From the NCBI GenBank assembly GCA_000827495.1, contig KN817555.1, forward strand, positions 75,928 through 139,927: a stretch of DNA of 64,000 nt, given 5' to 3'. The stretch comes from Hypholoma sublateritium FD-334 SS-4 (lineage: Eukaryota; Basidiomycota; Agaricomycetes; Agaricales; Strophariaceae). Under the pieces are notes generated by a model. That model was given only the letters and a program-made list of their open reading frames with translations. It ran no database searches and was not told the DNA's origin. This document shows, one piece after another, positions 56,701-64,000 of the stretch. Made by a program: the position numbers and the translations under genes. Every line of letters begins with the position of its first letter. Within the stretch, counting starts at the first letter, position 1.

Positions 56701-58058
56701 CGCTACCCATGTCTTTCTTACTTTGATATATTCCTACGCGACGTTTTTGCCACTGTCGGCCCCATAACAGAGGTTACATGAAACCGATTGACCAAGGTAC
56801 TTATACAGTGGATTCTTACAACGTGGGTACTACAAGGGTACTATACTACTAAATCACCATTATCAAAGGCCTTATACTAAAAACTGCAGATCCTAGTGCG
56901 GGCTCAGCATGAGCAGATGCATCCTGCTATTGCGTATGATCATTTATTCTCGCTCACATACGACTCGGATGACAACCCGACCAGTGCCCGCGCTAATTCC
57001 AGTCAAAATACGGTCGATGTCTCGACGATACCCAATCCCTGCTATCTCGACACCTCCATTACCTGCCCAATGAGTGAAATTATTCCTGAAATAATTGACC
57101 CAGTGCGTCACCAAAGCGTCCAAATTTATGGTGAATTTCCCAGCCCTTAACTCACACCGGATAAGAGGCTCCCTAGGTTGTTCCTAGGCCGGGTCCCTTT
57201 CGCTGAATAGGTTAGTCAACACCACGCATATTGGGAGCGAATTAGTATGCACACAGAATAAGTAATGTCCGTTCCATCGTTCATTTTCCTTGGTTCTGTA
57301 AGTTATAACGATTGAAATTCGCCCCATCTAGGATCCAGTACTTCAGCGTTTCCGCAGGGTTTCAGATTTTTCCAGAGTTTGTTACTATGGCAATATTCAA
57401 TCAACTATGTTACATAGATGATTGTCTCCAAAGGATAGTTTAAAGTGGCGGCGCTTCGCCTTGCCGTGGACCGGGACCCTTAGCACTGAGCAGAACTTGA
57501 TAAGCTCGGAACGACGGAGGTAAGCCGGCGGCAGCGGCAAGATAAATATAGATTTGATCCAAGGTGCAAACATTTACAAATCGCTCTCGCTCGACCACTT
57601 GCCCCGAACTTGAACTTGCGCTCATCATACCCTTATCATGCTGCTTTGTAGACCATTCCTCAGGCCTCATCCCTGCTCCTTGAAAATTGAATAGTTCTCT
57701 CTGAAAACGGTACAAGACACAAGTTCCTCGCAAATCCTTATGGGTCACATCATGATTCGTCTTGGATTCGTCTATTTTCAACTTCTTCACAAATATAACG
57801 TCCTCTGTTTTACGGTCTGCGCATGGTGGCTTTGACGCACCTTCTCAGTCTGGTCCACATGCAATATTTCAGCATGATATCACGATGGCACGCACGTTTA
57901 TCATGGCTTTGGAGAGCCGGACTTCGCGAAGCATAACATGGAGCACTGCCGGCCTCTTCATCCATCGATAACTTGGTGGCGGGCCGCAACGTCCTGGCAC
58001 ATAAGATGAGCAGTCATGAGCGTTTGACGACTGATTACTGAAGCTGTGGCTGCTAGGC
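53725..58058. other. Longest gene-poor interval (4.3 kb)
   Basis: No coding region is supported. The sequence is AT-rich with scattered frames of 60-116 residues. The longest, on the minus strand at 57790-57440 (M-K-K-L-K-I-D-E-S-K-T), is low-complexity and unrecognised. I saw no clear TIR, LTR or RNA gene. The last few hundred bases are the upstream region of the GH92 gene. Confidence 0.45.
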
Positions 58059-61000
58059 ATGCGCTTTCGACCTACTGGTTTGATACTCACCCTGAGCCTT
58101 GGTCCTGCTCTCAACGCTGCCACGAATCTTACTTCACTTGTCAACCTCTTTATTGGCACATCGTCTGGAGCTAATGGTGGCAGTGGTGGCAATGGGTTTC
58201 CTGGTAAGGTTCAAGTGTATCAGTTACCTGTGACCTTCCACCTACAAAGACTCCGATAGGCGCTGCCGTCCCTCATGCTATGGCTAAGGTACACAAAATG
58301 ATAGTTTTCCTTTCCAAGATGACGGACATATGTGAGATTACAGGTTGGCATCGACGTGAACACTGCGCCACGTCAAGCAGGATACATCGCTGATGATTCT
58401 CCTGTAACGGGGATTTCACTCATGCACGATGAAGGCACAGGCGGAAATACGGACGGGGGATACGGAATATTTCCACTTTTTCCTCTAGGGAATTGCTCTT
58501 TCACTTCATGTCCTGCAACCCTCCAAGCTCGTAGCACACTACGTCAGTTCGGTAGCGCATCTGATTGTAAGTCCTATACAACCATGTCGATCGAACCACA
58601 ATTGGTTTATACTGCATGTACAGCTGCTACCCCTGGCTATTTCACTACAATGCTAATCTCAGGGATTCAGATTGAAGCAACCTCAACGCGACGGGCAGGG
58701 CTTATTCGATTTACCTTTCCTGCATTCACTGCACCGACCACGAACCACATCGTTGTTGACCTTGTCGACGATTTACAACGCTCCTTCCAAGGGGGATCAA
58801 TCTCAATCTCACCAAGTGCACGCGTCATGCTCAGCGGCACTTTCCTACAGGCGAGCTCTACAATTAGATCCCCATCGCAGGTGTATTGAATCATTGCCCT
58901 CTAATGATCAGAGTTACGGCACGGATAATTACACCGCGTACGCTTGCTACGACTTCGCCGACCCTGCGCAGCCCAACGCCACGCGCCTTGTCCAGTTCGG
59001 CACATACCAGTCAACCTCCGTCTCGTCGCCGAACACGATCACCATAACCCCTTTCAACACCTCTCTCTCATACCCTTTCACGGGGAACACGAACCCTATC
59101 CAGGCCGGCGCTCTCTTGGAATTTGACGCCCCTGCTGGTACCGCGGAGTCCTTCTCGTCGACGGTAACAGCGCGCTTCGGCGTTTCCTTCATCAGCTCCG
59201 AGCAGGCATGCTTGAATGCCGAGGCGGAGGTTCCCGTGTGGGACTGGGACGCGGTGCAGGAGGCGTCGCGCGCGCAGTGGGAAAACGTCCTCGAGCGCGT
59301 GGCACTGCCAAATCTAGAGAACGAGGACGCGACTGTAGTCGAGCTGCTCTACTCATCGGTGTGTATCGAGTCCCCTATTTTGGCTTCCCGCTCATTTCGG
59401 TGCAGCTCTACCGCGCATCGCTGGTCCCGGCGAACATGACCGAGGAGAATCCGTATTGGAGCTCCCCGTACGCATTCTACGATGCCATGTTCTGGTGCAT
59501 TGTCTCCCTTAAATCTTTCGCATTCCATATTCATATGTTTACATTATAACTAGCTCCTGGGACGTTTTCCGCACTGTGCACCCTCTGCTCTCCATCACAT
59601 CGCCACTAGAATGGGCCGACATAGTAAACGCATATGTCGATGGATGGCGCCACACAGGTACATCCACTTGTTGTTCTTATTGCACTCGCTTTTGACTAAG
59701 TGTCGCAGGCTATATCCCGGAGTGTCGAGCAAACACCAAAGCGTACGTTATACTCCCTATGTCCCTGTGCGCAACCCAGGTTGAAGTGCGACTCGGGAAG
59801 TGGGTATGTCCAAGGCGGGTCAGATGGCATGCCCATCCTCGGGGACTTCGCCGTCAAATATGGTGCTCATGCGTCAGAGCTTGGGGTTCCCATTGGCGAC
59901 CTGTACCAGGCGCTGGTGGACACTGCAGAGAATACGGTTAGTTTCATTTGTCCAAAAAATCAACTGTCGCATTTTTTACATGGCCAATGCAGCCTTCCAA
60001 CTGGTATATGGGTGCGCTTTGAAATATGTTTTACTGGGATCTCGTAGTAATGTTGGGTCATACACGGCAGTGGGCCGCCAGAACACCGCATGGATAACCT
60101 TCGGGTACATCCCCACTGACTGGGTTGACCCATCTGGGGCAATGGGACTCCCGACGCGCGAGGCATCGCGAGCGCTTGAGGTGAGTACCGCGTTGCTCGT
60201 GCGAACGGCTGCCCAGTGCTGATATCTCCTCCATGGACATGTGTAGTACGCCGTTGGCGACTTCGCGGTGAGACAGGCCGCGGTCGCACTCGATGAGTCG
60301 GCGTCCGACATCGCCAAGTATACAAACCGGTCGATGAACTTCGTGAACCACTGGGACCCAACAGTCTCGAGCGACGGGTACAACGGATTCATGCAGCGAC
60401 GATACCCAGTAAGAGGATCAGATTTTCTCGGGGAGAGATGGGCTATGCTAACCCAAACCATATCCAGAACGGCACTTTCGCTTTCAGCCCTCCGGATGCT
60501 TGCTCTCCCATCGACCCTACGCCTCATTCTTGCGTCCGAGGAACTGATAACGATGTGGGATTCTACGAATGTCGGTTGACCTTTTGCGTGAGCTATCTAA
60601 GATAATCCTCACCGCAATGTTGCAGCATCGTCTTGGGAGATGAGCTTTTTTGCCCCGCATTCGATGAGCACCATCATCCGACTTATGGGAGGCGACGAGC
60701 TATTCGTTAATCGAACGTAAATACATATATTTTCACGATCTGTTTCTCCTGCTGATTATTGGATATCGTCTCTTTCGTAGCAATCTTTATTTCTCAATGG
60801 GCTATTTTTCTGCCGGGAACGAGCCTTCGTTCCAGATGCCTTGGATGTACCATTACGCCAATCGCCCCGACGTCAGCGCGCTTCGTGTCAGACAAGTTGT
60901 GTACACCTTTTTCGGCACAGGGATAGGCGGGTGAGTTATCCCTATTTACTTCTGCAATCTATGCACAACGTCGGGTGCTGACCGGATAACGCAACCGCTA

Positions 61001-61401
61001 GGATACCCGGAAACGACGACTCAGGCGCTATGGCTGCCCTGCTCGTCTTCCACATCCTCGGCCTCTACCCCGTCCCCGCCTCGCGACAGCTTCTCATCGG
61101 GTCGCCCCTTGTCTCGTCATACACAGTCCATAACCAGCTGTTCAACACCAGCACGACCGTCACCGTTCAGAACTTCGATGCCACGACCCTCGCCGCGACG
61201 CCACCCGCTGGGAGCCAGGTGTATGTGCAAAGTGTCACGGTCAATGGTGTGCAGCGGGACAGCATTTGCTGGATTGCATGGGACGACATCGTCGGGGGCG
61301 GCGAGATCGTCATCGCGGTTGGGGCTGATCCAACGACTGATGGATGCGGGTCCGCACCGGATTCGCGCCCTTCGTCGTTAGAGCAAGGTGGATTTGCCTA
61401 G
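58059..61401 (+). CDS. Secreted GH92 alpha-mannosidase
   Basis: Glycoside hydrolase family 92, exo-acting Ca-dependent alpha-mannosidase. A signal peptide (L-I-L-T-L-S-L-G-P-A-L-N-A) is followed by the family start L-V-N-L-F-I-G-T, G-N-G-F-P-G and G-A-A-V-P-H-A-M-A-K-V-G-I-D. Later hallmarks are S-L-M-H-D-E-G-T-G-G, G-G-S-D-G-M-P-I-L-G-D-F-A-V-K-Y, the W-M-Y-H-Y-A-N-R-P segment and catalytic-cleft G-N-D-D-S-G-A-M-A-A. About thirteen introns are required and all give an open frame. One has a GC donor (GCGAGC at 58851, acceptor ending 58911); the only GT alternative would leave a 31-nt intron. It probably trims mannans or glycoproteins outside the cell. Confidence 0.9.
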
Positions 61402-61579
61402 GTATATCTTTGTCATCTCCCTTGTTGGTATATATGGGATACTTAATATGCGCGTCTGCGACAGGAAATACAATCAATATTTTATACTTGCACCCGTATC
61501 TGTGTAACAGCTGTCTATATTCATATGGTATTCAACGCAAGTTGCTCTTGGGTGATACAGACAAGTTAGTAATTGTGCT

Positions 61580-63046
61580 TCAATAAGAATCACGTTCGGT
61601 TGGATCGATACCCTGTCCCAATGTCCACCATTCCTTTCTGCGAAACGGCTCGCTGTGCAAAATCGTTTGCAAGCCCACTGGTAAGAGACCCAGATGCTCT
61701 TTGACCTCGTCACTTGTTTCGCCATCTATTTCAAGCTCAAACGCACCATCCGCTCGTTTCTCAACAAATAACTCTGCCAGCCTGCAGAGCGCGACCCCGC
61801 TGAGCAGCGGCTCGGAGGCCAGGTAAGCGAAGCGGCGCAGAGAGATTCGGCCCACCTTCGCATACATCTCCAACAATGAATTATCGACGACGTTCCTCAT
61901 GTCCGCCTGCTCCGCCGCGATCTCGCGCAGCGCAATACTCTCGAGCAGCGGGAACGGGACCTCTCCCTGTGCGCACCCGAAGAGCCACTCCCATGTCGCC
62001 CGCGTCAAGTATATGCCCAGCAAGGCGAGCCGGCGCAGCCCGGGAGAACGCACGGCCAGGAGCCGTAGGGAGGCGCACAGCATCTGGAGGTACGTCTCGG
62101 TCCACGAAGCCTCGCCGAAATAGCCCTCGTCCCTGATTGCGTCCAGGTGGAGGTCTTGCAGCAGCGGCGCCGCGATGGTATGCAACAGGTCGACCCCGAA
62201 GCCGGGCGCTGTGACCGCGAGCCGCGTCAGTCGGGGGAGGACGACGGGACATTGGATCGGGGCGGCGGCGGAGCACATATCGGGGCGGAGGACAGAGATC
62301 GGGCGCACGTCGTGCCCGGTGTATAGCTGGTGGTCCTTGAGCCAGAGCGTCTCGAGACGCGGCGCCATTTCAAGGAGCTGGACGACTCTGTACAGGCCTG
62401 CGCTATCGCATGACCAGGACATCGACCCGTCGAGGATGAGCGTCTCTAGAGAGAGTAGGGGCGCGCTGATGTTTGGGATACATGGATCTAGGTGGGCGAG
62501 AACCAGTGTTGTCAGTGAAGGGAACATGCTTGGTATCGGCTCGAAGAGAACGAGCGGATGGGCGGATTGTAGCACTATTGGCAACAGGGAACCCTCGTTG
62601 TGGCGAACATCCAACTTTCGGAGACGGGGTAATATTACAGGCAAGGGTGTCAGGAGGACTTCGCAAAGTATAATTCCACTTAACACCAACGTATCTGTGC
62701 TTATAATCAGAGAACAGATGCGGCCCTCGTGAGTGGATAGTGTCGACCATATTTCGAATTCGCTCTTCATTTCCTTTTTCAGCGATCCTGTGGCCCGTAT
62801 ACTGACATGCAGTGGACATGACTTCCCTCGCTCCAGATGATTCCTGAGGAAAACGACGTCGTCTGCGCTGTGTTGCCTCTCTCCGACAGAAACACACGAC
62901 CAAAGCGAGGGCGTTGAATGGATCATATTGGAAAGATCTTTGCAAACGCTGGCAAGAATGGTGGGGCTATCCAGGTAGGAGGAGATCTCTACCAATAGCT
63001 CTGCGGGAAGATCCAAGAAGTTCAATGAATACGTTGAAGAGGCCAT
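61580..63046 (-). CDS. F-box protein with leucine-rich C-terminal region
   Basis: Intronless, 488 aa. The N-terminal F-box (about 10-55) reads L-D-L-P-A-E-L-L-V-E-I-S-S-Y-L-D, then V-C-K-D-L-S-N and S-L-W-S-C-V. The remainder is made of irregular leucine-rich stretches (L-P-R-L-R-K-L-D-V, L-V-L-A-H-L-D, L-E-T-L-I-L-D-G-S-M-S-W, L-P-R-L-T-R-L-A-V). This layout belongs to the very large agaricomycete F-box families, which act as substrate adaptors in SCF-type ubiquitin ligases. The substrate is unknown. The frame is intact. Confidence 0.85.
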   Translation of the reverse strand: MASSTYSLNFLDLPAELLVEISSYLDSPTILASVCKDLSNMIHSTPSLWSCVSVGERQHSADDVVFLRNHLERGKSCPLHVSIRATGSLKKEMKSEFEIWSTLSTHEGRICSLIISTDTLVLSGIILCEVLLTPLPVILPRLRKLDVRHNEGSLLPIVLQSAHPLVLFEPIPSMFPSLTTLVLAHLDPCIPNISAPLLSLETLILDGSMSWSCDSAGLYRVVQLLEMAPRLETLWLKDHQLYTGHDVRPISVLRPDMCSAAAPIQCPVVLPRLTRLAVTAPGFGVDLLHTIAAPLLQDLHLDAIRDEGYFGEASWTETYLQMLCASLRLLAVRSPGLRRLALLGIYLTRATWEWLFGCAQGEVPFPLLESIALREIAAEQADMRNVVDNSLLEMYAKVGRISLRRFAYLASEPLLSGVALCRLAELFVEKRADGAFELEIDGETSDEVKEHLGLLPVGLQTILHSEPFRRKEWWTLGQGIDPTERDSY

Positions 63047-63070
63047 CTTTTCTGAAAGGGTAAATATAAT

Positions 63071-63098
63071 GAGCGTTCAACGTTCAACGTTCAACGTT
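63071..63098. repeat. Short tandem CGTTCAA heptamer
   Basis: Three to four consecutive copies of CGTTCAA lie 25-50 bp upstream of the F-box start codon. A simple repeat; no function is implied. Confidence 0.7.
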
Positions 63099-63335
63099 GG
63101 ATGCAAAGTGCAAGTCGCTACGCGTTACGAGTCAAATGACTACACGTGTGTAAGTGTGGTAATCAATATTTATTCTGTTTCGGCAACACGTACAAGTGCC
63201 CAAAGCCTTGCCAAAGCCGATATGAAAATTATTGTAATTCATGGCATGCGTACATGTGATGGAATAGTAGCTGGCCACCCAGAAATTGAGCATAGGAAAG
63301 ATCAATATTACAGTATTCGTCCCAGAAAATATTAT

Positions 63336-63986
63336 TCAATAAGGTTCATCCATACCAGCAAACGACTCGACGCCGCGCCTAATCCCTTCCACCACGCCTT
63401 CACCGGCCCTCCTTTGCTCGTGTGCCTTGGTCGCAGCATCTTCTGTGCCGGATTCAGGTTCCTTCAAAAGCATGTTCACAGCCTCTCCCGTTTCCCGCGC
63501 CGCTACAGACGACAGGCTTGCGGGTGGAACATACGCGCGAACGGCACCCGCAATTGCCGACGCGAGCTCCTTTGACGGCATTCCCAGCGCCTCGGCCAGC
63601 GCGTTGATACGGTCCTCAACTTCGTGTCCCCTTTCCGATCCCTTTCTTGATTTCTTCCGAGCGGATGTGCCTTCCTGCACCATATACGCGTCTTGCGGTC
63701 GGCCCAAAGCAAGGCTCCACCAACCTCCCACTTCGCGTTTGTATTGAAACACACGATATGTATAAAACGCGCACAGTAGTGTCGTGAGACCGATAAGCAG
63801 GTAAATCAGATTGCTGAGCCTGGTCGAGGATAATGGTGCTGATACAGCGCGTAAACTGTCTGACGTGCGCGAGGGGGGTAGATCGTCGGGGTTTACAGGT
63901 CGCGATTTGTCGCTCACGCTACTGACAGAACGGTTTTGAAGAGCCTGTGGTGAGGTTCTTTTGCGTGTAGATGATGAACTGGACAT
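63336..63986 (-). CDS. Single-pass membrane protein, unknown function
   Basis: Intronless, 216 aa. A Ser-rich polar N terminus (M-S-S-S-S-S-T-R-K-R) is followed by one hydrophobic helix at about 58-78 (I-Y-L-L-I-G-L-T-T-L-L-C-A-F-Y). A basic K-K-S-R-K-G segment and an amphipathic helical region come next (D-R-I-N-A-L-A-E-A-L-G-M-P-S-K-E-L-A-S-A-I). The tail is acidic and ends G-M-D-E-P-Y. There is no recognised domain. Codon use resembles neighbouring genes, and the frame is intact and well placed, so it is likely real. Confidence 0.7.
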   Translation of the reverse strand: MSSSSSTRKRTSPQALQNRSVSSVSDKSRPVNPDDLPPSRTSDSLRAVSAPLSSTRLSNLIYLLIGLTTLLCAFYTYRVFQYKREVGGWWSLALGRPQDAYMVQEGTSARKKSRKGSERGHEVEDRINALAEALGMPSKELASAIAGAVRAYVPPASLSSVAARETGEAVNMLLKEPESGTEDAATKAHEQRRAGEGVVEGIRRGVESFAGMDEPY

Positions 63987-64000
63987 TTTTTGAATGTGGT

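Noticed and set aside
57440..57790. 116-codon minus-strand frame
   Set aside because: It is polar and low-complexity with no homology that I recognise and no intron signals. It was kept only as a note in the gene-poor interval.
16012..63986. A biosynthetic or defence gene cluster linking the enzymes between 30 and 62 kb
   Set aside because: The enzymes (GH12, glutathione transferase, HyuB half, oxidase, transporter, GH92) are spread out, mixed with housekeeping genes, and lack any core synthase or shared regulator.
1..64000. tRNA, 5S rRNA, spliceosomal snRNA, CRISPR
   Set aside because: Scanning for T-loop GGTTCRANYCC contexts, 5S internal motifs and U6 signatures by eye gave no convincing candidate. 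CRISPR arrays are not expected in a fungal nuclear genome and none is present.

Overview
The window is eukaryotic nuclear DNA from a filamentous basidiomycete, most likely an agaricomycete. Nearly all genes carry short introns (about 45-70 bp) with GTRNGT donors. The gene content is typical of that group: sphingolipid C9-methyltransferase, GH12 and GH92 secreted glycosidases, an etherase-like glutathione transferase, an F-box/leucine-rich protein and lineage-type membrane proteins. A few N bases around 7.9-8.5 kb mark uncertain positions.

Layout. 0.5-6.5 kb: ribosomal protein L24 (-), sphingolipid C9-methyltransferase (+) and an SPX-RING protein (+). 6.5-9.1 kb: a repeat-rich interval with a Helitron-like 3' terminus, a tandemly repeated 254-bp unit and a fragment of a bleomycin-hydrolase gene. 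9.1-15.2 kb: three tandem paralogues of a single-pass membrane protein with two related extracellular-type modules; the spacers between them hold decayed pieces resembling the upstream SPX-RING gene. 15.9-23.0 kb: the catalytic subunit of DNA polymerase epsilon (-). 24.4-32.7 kb: a multipass membrane protein, the Ase1/PRC1 microtubule bundler, a CsbD-like small protein, a GH12 endoglucanase and a glutathione transferase. 35-38.5 kb: a seven-helix membrane protein and WASP/Las17. 40.2-44.6 kb: a stand-alone but intact HyuB-type half of 5-oxoprolinase and UBR7/Mlo2. 46.2-46.8 kb: a 612-bp terminal-inverted-repeat element. 48-53.7 kb: an acyl-CoA oxidase-like enzyme and an MFS monocarboxylate-type transporter. 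58-64 kb: a GH92 mannosidase, an F-box protein and a single-pass membrane protein.

Most genes are unrelated housekeeping or lineage genes and there is no obvious pathway cluster. The most unusual signals are the duplication history around the SPX-RING and membrane-protein array, several GC-AG introns, the gene fragment sitting inside a Helitron-like terminus, and a 5-oxoprolinase reduced to an intact C-terminal half. Exon structures were deduced by hand from splice signals and reading frame. Where I give an amino-acid length, the spliced exons sum to a multiple of three.
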